A DNA stretch of 64,000 bases, taken from Parachryseolinea silvisoli. GTDB taxonomy: Bacteria; Bacteroidota; Bacteroidia; Cytophagales; Cyclobacteriaceae. A program made the translations under genes and the position numbers. Positions 1-7,962 of this stretch are shown one piece after another. The notes under the pieces were generated by a model. It was given only the letters and a program-made list of their open reading frames with translations, made no database searches and was not told the origin of the DNA. The DNA is taken from the NCBI RefSeq assembly GCF_021190955.1, contig NZ_JAIOAO010000005.1:434001-498000 (forward strand), in the 5' to 3' direction. The first letter of the stretch is position 1, and every line of letters begins with the position of its first letter.

Positions 1-255
1 GGGCTTTTCTGATAGAAATTTGTTCTTTGTTTCATGGTATTATGAGATTATATACATCACCATAATGACCCGACATGGTGGAATTGGACATTGCTGTTGC
101 TTTTTTCTCGCCATACACCGCCCGTACCTGACAGCCCGTATTAAACAAGCTACCCGCCTGCCTATGCTTGTGCGGGAAATCACAATAATTTTTTACGTTA
201 ACAGTCACTTTGCGATGGAATTCTGTATTCACGACCGGTTTTTACTCGATGCGCT

Positions 256-1083
256 ATGGACATTGGAATTGTCGGTCTGATCATTATTCTTATAACCATT
301 ATCGTCTCGTACAAAGGGTTAAAAGACGATCATTTCTTTACTACCTATGCCTTCAATACCAGCCATATTCTCGTCCAGAAGGACTATAAAGGCTTGGTAA
401 CATCGGGCTTCCTGCACGGCAGCTGGAAACACCTGCTGTTTAACATGTTTTCGCTTTATTCGTTTTCAAGTCTTGAATATGCTGTCGGCCCTGTAGATTT
501 CCTGCTGCTCTACATGACCAGTCTCATCGGTGGAAACCTGCTGTCGCTTTATATGAACCGCCTCAATAGCCAATATACCGCCGTGGGGGCGTCGGGGGCT
601 GTTTGCGGTATAATCTTCGCTTCCGTTGCCTATGACCCGGGCATCGAACTGGGACTGATCATGGTTCCGGGGGTATCTATTCCAGGGTGGCTTTTTGGAC
701 TGATCTATGTAGTTATCACAATCTACGGTATCGGTGCCAAGAACGACAACGTCGGCCACGAGGCCCATCTCGGTGGAGCAATAACCGGTGAATTGTTGTT
801 GATCGGTCTCTACCCTGAAAAGATGTTCAACAACACCCTGCCGATTTTGCTAACGCTGGTTCCTGCACTCATTTTTTTATTCCTGGTCCACCGACGACCA
901 GCCTATGTCGTAACCGGAAGCTTTGTACACCGCAACTTCGGCGAAACGAAAGACGACCTTTACAACCGTCAGAAGCGGCAACGGCAAGCCGAGCTTGATA
1001 GTATCTTGGAGAAAATACACACCTCTGGTTTTGACAGCCTTACTATAAAAGAAAAAAACCGACTGGATAAGCTCTCCCGCTAA
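256..1083 (+). CDS. Rhomboid family intramembrane serine protease
   Basis: A 275-residue polytopic membrane protein that should cleave transmembrane substrates within the inner membrane. The rhomboid catalytic dyad is visible: Ser113 in GASG (residues 111-114) and His171 in AHLGGAITG. The conserved H-x4-H-x3-N of the second membrane helix is present as His54, His59 and Asn63. About six hydrophobic segments span residues 1-210. They are followed by a charged cytoplasmic tail (about 225-275) ending in a KEKN...LDKLSR segment like that of other Bacteroidota rhomboids. The gene stands alone; the next gene is on the opposite strand. The ATG at 256 starts directly into the first hydrophobic segment. 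The substrate is unknown. The family call is firm. Confidence 0.93.
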   Translation: MDIGIVGLIIILITIIVSYKGLKDDHFFTTYAFNTSHILVQKDYKGLVTSGFLHGSWKHLLFNMFSLYSFSSLEYAVGPVDFLLLYMTSLIGGNLLSLYMNRLNSQYTAVGASGAVCGIIFASVAYDPGIELGLIMVPGVSIPGWLFGLIYVVITIYGIGAKNDNVGHEAHLGGAITGELLLIGLYPEKMFNNTLPILLTLVPALIFLFLVHRRPAYVVTGSFVHRNFGETKDDLYNRQKRQRQAELDSILEKIHTSGFDSLTIKEKNRLDKLSR

Positions 1084-1354
1084 CATCACCACAAACCCTT
1101 TTTCTCTATCTCCGTCGTGAAAACCATACTCACCCTGGGTTCGGCAAAGCCATGAAAACGACAGATAAGAAGAACAGAAACGGCTTGCAAGATCTGTGCA
1201 ACAAAATCACATCCTTCATTAAGCCCTAATCGAAACCGCCCTTGGACGAATGTTCTCTGGGCCACCATCTTGGCCGTACAAGTATTGAAGGGCGGGGGGA
1301 AAGTATCTGCGCAATAAGTTAAGGTGAATGGTAACAATGACATGTTAAAAAAAC

Positions 1355-2251
1355 CTACTCACGAGGCGCTCCTATGCGAACTGACGTCATGTTCAGCGAT
1401 CCGGCAACGAGCGCATCGTTGAAAAAACTGACATCGTCGTCCTTCTCCTGGAGCGCTAATGTATAGAGCAGCGGCAAGTAATGTTCTGGCGTTGGAATGG
1501 ATAAATCAAAAGCCTTACCCTGTTTACGGAATTGCACAAGTGAGGTATGATCACCCTCGAGGATAAACTGCTTCATCTTCGCATTTGCCTCCTGGGCCCA
1601 GTCATATCCATAGCCAGGCACATCCATTTTGTCCCACGCTACCATGCGCAGGTTGTGCACCATGTTGCCGCTACCGAGGATCAGCACCCCTTTGCGGCGC
1701 AGTGCCGTCAGCTCTTTGGCCAGGGCATAGTGGTACTCCGCCGGTTTGCTGTAGTCCAGGCTAAGCTGGATCACGGGCACGTCGGCTGCCGGATACAGGT
1801 GCTTCAGCACGCTCCAGGCGCCGTGGTCGAGGCCCCACTGCTGGTCCAGGCCGACCGTTGTTTGGGTAATAGTTTTCTGTGTTTCAACGGCCAGTGCGGG
1901 ACTGCCGGGCGCAGGGTACTGCACGTCAAAGAGTGCCTGCGGAAACCCACCGAAGTCGTGGATCGTCTGGGGTTTGTCCATGGCAGTAACAAATGTGCCT
2001 CGGGTCTCCCAGTGCGCCGACACACATACAATCGCGCGCGGGCGGGGCAATGTGCGGGCGATGTTCCGGAAGCCCTGTACAAATGTATTTTCTTCAATGG
2101 CATTCATGGGCGAACCGTGGCCCAGGAATGCGACCGGCATTTTTTCCGTGGGACCGAAGTTTTCGGTCAGCGTGTGTAGTACATTCGTTTTCATTGCTGC
2201 GCCCGTCAGGGGCCATAAAGCCAGCGTTCGTAAAAAGTCTTTTCTGTCCAT
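1355..2251 (-). CDS. LigB-family extradiol dioxygenase (4,5-DOPA dioxygenase-like, YgiD type)
   Basis: A 298-residue class III ring-cleavage dioxygenase fold. Candidate metal-binding and catalytic histidines sit at His45 (FLGHGSPMNA), His80 (SAHWET), His143 (LDHGAW) and His199 (GSGNMVHNL). This is the YgiD/4,5-DOPA-extradiol-dioxygenase pattern. The frame stays open to an ATG at 2380 that overlaps the upstream stop codon. I chose the ATG at 2251 because the MDRKDFLRTLAL start resembles family members and the extra 43 residues look non-coding. The gene follows an AraC regulator on the same strand. The physiological substrate in bacteria is uncertain, so DOPA is only a family label. Confidence 0.88.
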   Translation of the reverse strand: MDRKDFLRTLALWPLTGAAMKTNVLHTLTENFGPTEKMPVAFLGHGSPMNAIEENTFVQGFRNIARTLPRPRAIVCVSAHWETRGTFVTAMDKPQTIHDFGGFPQALFDVQYPAPGSPALAVETQKTITQTTVGLDQQWGLDHGAWSVLKHLYPAADVPVIQLSLDYSKPAEYHYALAKELTALRRKGVLILGSGNMVHNLRMVAWDKMDVPGYGYDWAQEANAKMKQFILEGDHTSLVQFRKQGKAFDLSIPTPEHYLPLLYTLALQEKDDDVSFFNDALVAGSLNMTSVRIGAPRE

Positions 2252-2379
2252 ACCCAATAGGTTTGTACAACCCCCCGGCACATAGGCCAGGCGGGTACTC
2301 AAAGGTCGTAGAAAACAATGGGTGGCAGGTACAGGTTTTCGGAAGTTCTGTTGCACTTTCCGGAAAGGACGCCCTGACA

Positions 2380-3210
2380 TCAGGCCATCAGCCGGCGCAT
2401 ATCCTCCCGAAAGTCGGTCGGCGTCTGGCCCGCCTTTTTCTTAAAGGCACGTGTAAAGTAGGCCTTGTCGTTGTAGCCCAATTCAAATCCGATTTCGGCC
2501 ACGGTCTTGTCGGTGGTGACCAACAAGTTCTTGGCTTCGATCAGCTTACGGGTTTCGATGATCTCCGAAATGCTTTGCTGTAAGATCTGCTGACAGATAA
2601 GGTTAAGATTGCGCGCGCTCATAAATAACTTCTCTGCATAGAAGTTCACGCCTTCGGGTCGGCGAAAGTTCTCTTCCAGGATAGCCAGGAAGTTTCGAAA
2701 GGTTTGACTGTGACTGGTTTGCCATTGCACTTCTTCCGGCAACTGCTTCCGCCGCTCGGACTCGATCATGGTAAACAACGTGCTGAGCAACTGGCGCACT
2801 ACGGCCAGGTCGGGCGACGGCCGGGTCATCTCTCCTACCATCATTTCGCACAAGGTTACCAGCCGCGCGAAGCAGTGATCGCGCGTGAAGCACAGGTTGG
2901 CATTGTCATGGTAGAATGAATAAAGCTGAAAGATCGTCTCGGGTATAAATTCGCTGCGAAAGCGTATTACCCACATCGTGCACGCACCGTTCTGCAACCC
3001 CGGCACCACACGGTGTATCTTGCCTTTGGTAACAAAACTCACGAAGGGTGCTTCCATGATCTTTTCGTGGAAATCGATAAAGTGCTTCAGCGTGCCTTCC
3101 GCACCAACCAGTAGCTCTTCGTAATCGTGCCCATGAGGCTCGTTGCGTGAAGCCTCTATATGACTGATCTCCGACGGGTTGAATTTGTATATTTTAAAGA
3201 GGTCTGTCAC
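2380..3210 (-). CDS. AraC family transcriptional regulator
   Basis: A 276-residue regulator. The N-terminal half is a cupin-like sensor with a histidine-bearing stretch (EPHGHDYEELL) near residue 26. The C-terminal ~100 residues (about 175-276) form two helix-turn-helix motifs. The second ends in the characteristic IGFELGYNDKAYFTRAFKKKAGQTP pattern (positions about 245-268), followed by FRE. It lies 26 bp downstream of the methyltransferase gene. Its stop codon region overlaps the earliest possible start of the dioxygenase gene, so the three genes are probably co-transcribed. It may control this cluster in response to a small molecule (inference). Confidence 0.92.
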   Translation of the reverse strand: MTDLFKIYKFNPSEISHIEASRNEPHGHDYEELLVGAEGTLKHFIDFHEKIMEAPFVSFVTKGKIHRVVPGLQNGACTMWVIRFRSEFIPETIFQLYSFYHDNANLCFTRDHCFARLVTLCEMMVGEMTRPSPDLAVVRQLLSTLFTMIESERRKQLPEEVQWQTSHSQTFRNFLAILEENFRRPEGVNFYAEKLFMSARNLNLICQQILQQSISEIIETRKLIEAKNLLVTTDKTVAEIGFELGYNDKAYFTRAFKKKAGQTPTDFREDMRRLMA

Positions 3211-3236
3211 AGCCGGTTCATATCTACTTATGCTAA

Positions 3237-4079
3237 TTATTGTCCCAACACCTGCGTCAGGTCGATCATCCCACCTATTTGCGCCGAATTATTGGTCACT
3301 CCCAATTTCACCGCGATAATCGTAGCCATGCGGTGAATGGTCTCGTGCAGCCGAATGGCCATCTGGTTGCCTTCCAGCGCCGCCACGACCTCTGCCGGCG
3401 AAATCCGTACCTTCTGGTATGAGCTGACCTGCTGTTGCCAGCCTTCGGTGGTTTTCGTGTGGAGCAAATCGGTCACGCGCACGGTCTCGGGTTCGTAGTC
3501 GAGCACGCATGTCAGTATGCGGGTGTCGTCGCTTTTGACGGGAATGAAGCGGCTGTCGCCGGTAAGCGGCGTGGTGTAGTCGCGAAAGGAAAGCATGAGC
3601 AGGCCGCCGGGAACGAGCATAGAGCAGGCACTTTGAAGTAGCGTGGTGATGTCGTCGCAGCTGTCGAGGTGTGTGAGGGTGTCGCCCCAGCAAATGATCA
3701 GCTCGGGCTGCAAGTGGGCAAAGCGGTGTACCTGGCGAAGATCCTCTTTTACGATCCCGACTGTAAGACCCTGTGTGTTGTGCGCAAGTGCCTGTAACAG
3801 TTGATCGTTAAAATCAATGGCCGTTACAGCAAAACCCTGCCGCGCCAACGACACCGCTTGCAGTCCGTGGCCGGCGCCCAAATCCAGGGCGATACCCGTT
3901 GAGACGGGCACGATCTGGTGGTCGACCAGAAAATCCTGGAACGCTTGCTGGCGGCCGGCAAAGTCGCCGACCATCCAGGCGTAAAAATTCCCGAGATGAT
4001 TGTCGTAATGCTCGCGTACGGTCATGAAGCCAAGATACGGAATGTCGCCGGGAACGCGCAAGGGCGCTGCCTCTGACAT
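3237..4079 (-). CDS. Class I SAM-dependent methyltransferase
   Basis: A 280-residue cytoplasmic methyltransferase with a Rossmann-like SAM domain. Motif I is LDLGAGHG at residues 65-72. An acidic residue ends strand 2 (AIDFND, about 87-92), and a motif IV-like WGDTLTHLDS follows at 131-140. A C-terminal beta-rich segment (about 190-250) may hold the substrate. The methyl acceptor cannot be read from sequence. It is preceded by a 62-codon gene (35 bp gap) and followed closely by the AraC gene, which suggests one transcription unit. Confidence 0.88.
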   Translation of the reverse strand: MSEAAPLRVPGDIPYLGFMTVREHYDNHLGNFYAWMVGDFAGRQQAFQDFLVDHQIVPVSTGIALDLGAGHGLQAVSLARQGFAVTAIDFNDQLLQALAHNTQGLTVGIVKEDLRQVHRFAHLQPELIICWGDTLTHLDSCDDITTLLQSACSMLVPGGLLMLSFRDYTTPLTGDSRFIPVKSDDTRILTCVLDYEPETVRVTDLLHTKTTEGWQQQVSSYQKVRISPAEVVAALEGNQMAIRLHETIHRMATIIAVKLGVTNNSAQIGGMIDLTQVLGQ

Positions 4080-4114
4080 GCCGGAGGGTTCCGGATCAGT
4101 CCGGGGGGCGGCAC

Positions 4115-4303
4115 TTAACCGTTACGAGGTGCCCCGGTTTCTGCTACGATCTTCGACAGCCGTTCTCGTTCCACCGAGAGAATCGACTTGCCAGGGATTT
4201 CCACATTGTAGACAGTCTTGGAACGATTCACAACTTTCAACGCGATAACGTCAGTCTTGCCATCCAGCAGGTAGTGCTGGCCAAGTTCAATTTCGAAATT
4301 CAT
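4115..4303 (-). CDS. Small hypothetical protein (62 aa)
   Basis: A short acidic/basic mixed protein with predicted beta content and no signal peptide or membrane segment. I do not recognise a family. Support for it being real: normal amino-acid composition, same strand, and close spacing upstream of the methyltransferase gene. It would be the first gene of the cluster 4303-to-1355. No strong Shine-Dalgarno sequence is visible, which is common in this phylum. It could be a spurious frame. Confidence 0.5.
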   Translation of the reverse strand: MNFEIELGQHYLLDGKTDVIALKVVNRSKTVYNVEIPGKSILSVERERLSKIVAETGAPRNG

Positions 4304-4500
4304 GTACGATTAAGGATGCTGAGTGAATAAGTTAAACGAGGGTAGTCTTTTAAAAGGCGAGCGTCTTGCTGTTAGTATACTGTATCATTGTCGGAGACGT
4401 GTGCGCTGCGACGAACGGTCTGGGTTTTGTCGTAAGGCTTGCAATAATACGGGAATCGGTTCAAAAAAATCAAGTCCCGGCCAGGATTTTGTTGGAACAC

Positions 4501-4533
4501 AAAAAAAAGGAGGACCATGTGGATGGCCCTCCT
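4501..4533 (-). terminator. Rho-independent terminator of the lipoprotein gene
   Basis: On the minus strand an AGGAGG-G-CC ... GG-A-CCTCCT hairpin (4508-4533) is followed by eight to nine T residues (4501-4508). It lies 55 bp beyond the stop codon of the 4588-5205 gene, the usual arrangement for an intrinsic terminator. Confidence 0.85.
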
Positions 4534-4587
4534 ACCCCAAACCTAAACAACCTAAGTCAATTTCTTTACCAGCGTACAATGCGGTGA

Positions 4588-5205
4588 CTATTTGTTCCAA
4601 CGGTTAACGACCTCGGCGAACACTGGTTCGGTTCCCGAGTTGAAGCGCCCCCGAATTCTTAGAGGGCGGTTTGTCGAATTGTCGTTTTGGCCGTTGCCAT
4701 CGTATACAAAATCAAAGCGCATAACACCTGTCTTCTTATCGTGATCGTAGCGGGTGATCTTCAGATCACTCGAATAGTTTCGTCCGTAGTACTCGGCATA
4801 CAGATAGAGCTGCATGGTAGCCGACAGTGCCTTGCTAAACTCAAATACCAGATAGACCGGCACAAGCATTTCTTGTTGCGTGCCACGGTGCTGAATGGCT
4901 ACATCCAGCTGCAGGTATGGCGCGTGCGCTTCATTGCTCAGACGGCGGTTTAATTTCAGAGAGTCGCCCCCTATCCATACATTCGGGCGGTAGGCATATT
5001 GAAACGTTTCCGAAAACGGTGTACCATCAACACCTATACCTTCAATAACACCTTCAAAGTAGCCCGACGTAGGGTTATCTTGTAGATGTTCAGTTCGCTG
5101 CTGCCCGACGGGGCCATCATCGCCAGAGCAAGATGCTACTGATAGCAGCAGACATGTAAAAAATGTATGACTGGCCCCCTGAAAAATCCGACATGTACGT
5201 GTCAT
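4588..5205 (-). CDS. Hypothetical lipoprotein
   Basis: A 205-residue protein with a lipoprotein signal: a hydrophobic stretch ending in LLLSVASC, where Cys is the likely lipidated residue at about position 26. The mature part is beta-rich, with YFEGVIEGIGVDGTPFSETF near its start. It looks like a small all-beta extracytoplasmic domain, and I recognise no named family. The frame is open to 5232, but the ATG at 5205 places the signal peptide properly. It also lies about 30 bp below a TACCTTTG promoter element on this strand. It is a single-gene unit with its own terminator. Confidence 0.7.
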   Translation of the reverse strand: MTRTCRIFQGASHTFFTCLLLSVASCSGDDGPVGQQRTEHLQDNPTSGYFEGVIEGIGVDGTPFSETFQYAYRPNVWIGGDSLKLNRRLSNEAHAPYLQLDVAIQHRGTQQEMLVPVYLVFEFSKALSATMQLYLYAEYYGRNYSSDLKITRYDHDKKTGVMRFDFVYDGNGQNDNSTNRPLRIRGRFNSGTEPVFAEVVNRWNK

Positions 5206-5234
5206 ATCCGGAGGGGTTTTTTCTTTACACACTA

Positions 5235-5295
5235 CAAAGGTAGCATGTCAAAGATGCCGCATACATCTGTATATCTACGTAATATATACGTAGAT
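5235..5295 (-). promoter_or_regulatory. Promoter with upstream palindrome for the lipoprotein gene
   Basis: Read on the minus strand, TACCTTTG (complement of 5235-5242) matches the Bacteroidota -7 element TAnnTTTG exactly, about 30 bp before the ATG at 5205. No TTG is seen at -33. A perfect 9-bp inverted repeat, ATCTACGTA-ATATA-TACGTAGAT (5273-5295), lies about 30-53 bp upstream of the -7 box, where an activator could bind. The rest of the 5206-5611 gap holds only a weak terminator-like hairpin near 5531-5554. I see no gene in it. Confidence 0.5.
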
Positions 5296-5530
5296 TTCCT
5301 ATGTACCTGTATTATCAGGGTGGTAATCGTTATAACGACTATTCTGTGAATTTCTTTCCACACAACAGTATATAAACAAAGCCGGGCCGATCGAGGGACG
5401 AGCAGCCCATCATCAACTATACGCAGACAGCGACTACGTTGTAACCGCGGGTAGCTGTATTCTGCCTCGGAAAGACGGCACTTTTCGAGAAGCGGCACCC
5501 ATTCCCTGAAAACTGGATATTGAAACCCAC

Positions 5531-5554
5531 AAATAAAACAGGCACCCGGTGCCC
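5531..5554 (-). terminator. Weak terminator-like hairpin after the GH-D gene
   Basis: On the minus strand a short GC-rich stem (GGCA/TGCC with a CCGGG loop) is followed by TGTTTTATTT. It lies about 60 bp after the stop codon of the 5612-7888 gene. The stem is short, so this is a tentative call. Confidence 0.35.
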
Positions 5555-5611
5555 GTTCGGATGGAACGTTACCGGCATGCCTGCTTACCCTCAACCTAAT
5601 TCTCTATTCGA

Positions 5612-7888
5612 TCAGTCGCGCACCACTTTGAAGACTTTTGTTGTGCCGTCTGTGTGCGCCAGCGTAACAATATAAATTCCTTTGTGGAAGCTTGCTATGC
5701 TAAAGCTATACTCCTTGCTCTTCACGTTTTTCACTTCGTTGATCACCTTTCCTTCTGCTGACAACACTTTTAGTGTGCGGATGGTCTTCGCGCTCTGGAT
5801 CTTGACAATGTCCGTTGCCGGATTGGGAGAAAGTGTGGCCGTATCATTGGCGCTTTCAGTTAATGCGCCTGTAACGGTACCGGGTGTCAGGCGAAAGATA
5901 GCAGCATCACTCGCCGGCATTTCACGTAAAAGATTGGAACCCTGCAAACTTGTTACCTTACCGGTAAAGAGCTCTTTTACGACATACTCACCCGGCGCAA
6001 TGCCCAGACGGCTCAGGCTCAGGTCGTATGTTTTCTTATCCTTATAATTGACGATCGCCACATACTGGCTCGATCCGATAGTCTGTACAAATACCTCGCT
6101 CGCGCTCTGCTCAGCATTTCCCTCCACCGGTGTAAACGCCACGCCGTTCCGGGCGATGGCAAGCAAGTCCTCGTTTTGCAGCAGCAGACGCGCCGTCGAC
6201 GTCCAGGCGCCGGAAGTCGAATAATCATCGCCGGTAATAAGTGATCCCGTAATCAGCCCCGAGGTGAATCGCGCCCGATTCACACCGATGGCTTCGTTTT
6301 TAAACACGAGGTGGTCGGCATCGATGTAATTATATACATGGGTCTGCCACCAGCCATAGGTTGTGCTGTTAAGCGTATATTCCGTCGCATTCATGTCGGA
6401 ATATGCATCACAGGCAATCCGACGCATGTGTCCATAGCGCCCGGTGGCCAGGTTTGGCGAAATCGCCACGTATACCAGCATCTTGCTATCGAGTCGATCG
6501 ATCAAGTACTCCATCCCTTTGCGGAAGGCCTGCATACCGGTCTTGATCGTTGGATCATAATAGCTATCGGCTTCGACTGCTGCGTGACCGATAAAATCTA
6601 TCTTGATCATCGTAAAACCACATTCTTTAAATTTATTGATCACCAATTCAATACGCTTTTTCGTAGCCGGGTGCGTGGGGTCCATGGCACGCGTACCGTC
6701 CAGATCGTGGTAGGCGCCATTTGCCTTCGTCCAGACCTGGCTATAGGTGTACTGACCACCGGTACCTTCTACTCCCGCACCACCATTCTTGCCCCAGTCG
6801 ACAAACGGTGCCCAGTAGACACCGGGTTGCAGGCCCTTTTCCTTACAGTAATTGGCAAAGATCTTTAGCTGGCTGAAGTCGCCCGCCAGACCTCCGCTGG
6901 CAAGCATATCCCAATACGAATCGAGATCAATATAGGCTGTGCCTCCACTGCGATACGCCGGCACGCTGGACGCAAAGAAATTCGCCACAGCCTTGCCTTT
7001 ATCGAGGTTAATATTGGTCTGAATGGCACCCCAGCTGTTCCAGCCAAAAGGCGTGGGTTTATCCCAGTTAAAAATATACCGAGGCTCAGCCAACACATTG
7101 GCTTTACCGTACTCGTCCAGGCCTTTGCGCCAATCGGTAAACAGCCCGACGAAAATCTTCGGCGATTTTACCTCCGTGCCGCTCAGCATACCATGCGCAC
7201 GCACGTCGCGGGTAACGCCCACCTCCGTATAACCACCCCACACGGCAAACTCTTTCAGTTGACCACCCGTGCCGACAGTTCTCACACCGGTCTTCCACGT
7301 CATGTGTTCAACGGACCCCGTCACCAGGCCGGTGCGGCCAATGTTGTCGTAATACGCCGTCACTTCCGAGCTCGTGTTGGTAACTTCTTTCGACAGCGAG
7401 AAGGACTGGTAGCGAATAAACGTATCGTTGTCAAAAGGCACCTTCAATACACGGTTGTCGCCGGTAGCGCCCAACGCCACGTTGGACGACACAAGCGGGG
7501 CCATGTAGTTGCTGCTGACCGAAGCCCCGCGCAGGTATACTTCCGTGAGAAAATATTCCTTCCCCGTATAGGCATAAAAAATCTGCTGCAGATCGGGCAG
7601 GCCGCTGCCGGAAAGGCTTACCACCAGTTTACGCCCTGTGCCAAACGCGTCGCTGATATCGCTCTGCTCGGCATTCCGGTTGGTATAGTCCGTGCTGCTG
7701 ATTTCAGCAGCACCGTTGTGCACCACGGCCCGGGCGTCGGTTATAAAGGCACGGTCGCCGGCAAAGACCGTGACCTGGCCGGTTTGCAGGTTATAGACAA
7801 TCCTGCCGTCAGTACCAAACGGCAGCGTTTCCTGTGCCGCGAGCAATCCGGGCAAGGCAAGCGCAAAAAGAAAAAGTATATACTTCAT
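5612..7888 (-). CDS. Secreted clan GH-D glycoside hydrolase (GH27/GH36-like) with T9SS sorting tail
   Basis: A 758-residue exported glycosidase, probably acting on alpha-galactosidic or related alpha-linked sugars. Signal peptide at about 1-18; N-terminal beta-sandwich about 20-270; (beta/alpha)8 barrel about 275-600 opening with FGWNSWG (281-287), the clan GH-D signature. The likely nucleophile is Asp431 in MIKIDFIGH. The acid/base is probably Asp494 or Asp498 in CDAYSDMNATEY. A C-terminal beta domain is followed by a type A T9SS sorting domain (about 685-758, starting LSPNPATD). It is the last gene of the FecR-SusC-SusD-GH cluster, separated from SusD by a hairpin. Exact family and substrate are not certain from sequence. 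Confidence 0.82.
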   Translation of the reverse strand: MKYILFLFALALPGLLAAQETLPFGTDGRIVYNLQTGQVTVFAGDRAFITDARAVVHNGAAEISSTDYTNRNAEQSDISDAFGTGRKLVVSLSGSGLPDLQQIFYAYTGKEYFLTEVYLRGASVSSNYMAPLVSSNVALGATGDNRVLKVPFDNDTFIRYQSFSLSKEVTNTSSEVTAYYDNIGRTGLVTGSVEHMTWKTGVRTVGTGGQLKEFAVWGGYTEVGVTRDVRAHGMLSGTEVKSPKIFVGLFTDWRKGLDEYGKANVLAEPRYIFNWDKPTPFGWNSWGAIQTNINLDKGKAVANFFASSVPAYRSGGTAYIDLDSYWDMLASGGLAGDFSQLKIFANYCKEKGLQPGVYWAPFVDWGKNGGAGVEGTGGQYTYSQVWTKANGAYHDLDGTRAMDPTHPATKKRIELVINKFKECGFTMIKIDFIGHAAVEADSYYDPTIKTGMQAFRKGMEYLIDRLDSKMLVYVAISPNLATGRYGHMRRIACDAYSDMNATEYTLNSTTYGWWQTHVYNYIDADHLVFKNEAIGVNRARFTSGLITGSLITGDDYSTSGAWTSTARLLLQNEDLLAIARNGVAFTPVEGNAEQSASEVFVQTIGSSQYVAIVNYKDKKTYDLSLSRLGIAPGEYVVKELFTGKVTSLQGSNLLREMPASDAAIFRLTPGTVTGALTESANDTATLSPNPATDIVKIQSAKTIRTLKVLSAEGKVINEVKNVKSKEYSFSIASFHKGIYIVTLAHTDGTTKVFKVVRD

Positions 7889-7920
7889 GTGGTCGTAAAT
7901 GATTCAAACGTCTGAAAATA

Positions 7921-7954
7921 GAAAAAGCGATGCCTCTACATGCACCGCTTTTTC
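7921..7954 (-). terminator. Intercistronic hairpin between susD and the glycosidase gene
   Basis: GAAAAAGCG and CGCTTTTTC form a 9-bp perfect stem around a 16-nt loop, with the T-run inside the 3' arm. It sits in the 74-bp gap between the SusD stop and the glycosidase start. It could act as a partial terminator or as a 3' stabilising structure for the susCD message, lowering expression of the enzyme relative to the importer. Confidence 0.6.
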
Positions 7955-7962
7955 TGTTTATG

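Noticed and set aside
1086-1343. 85-codon open frame on the minus strand after the rhomboid gene
   Set aside because: No domain, poor composition, and it starts and ends in otherwise non-coding sequence.
5232-5594. 120-codon open frame on the minus strand in the gap
   Set aside because: Cys/Arg-rich with no domain, and it covers the promoter and palindrome of the lipoprotein gene.
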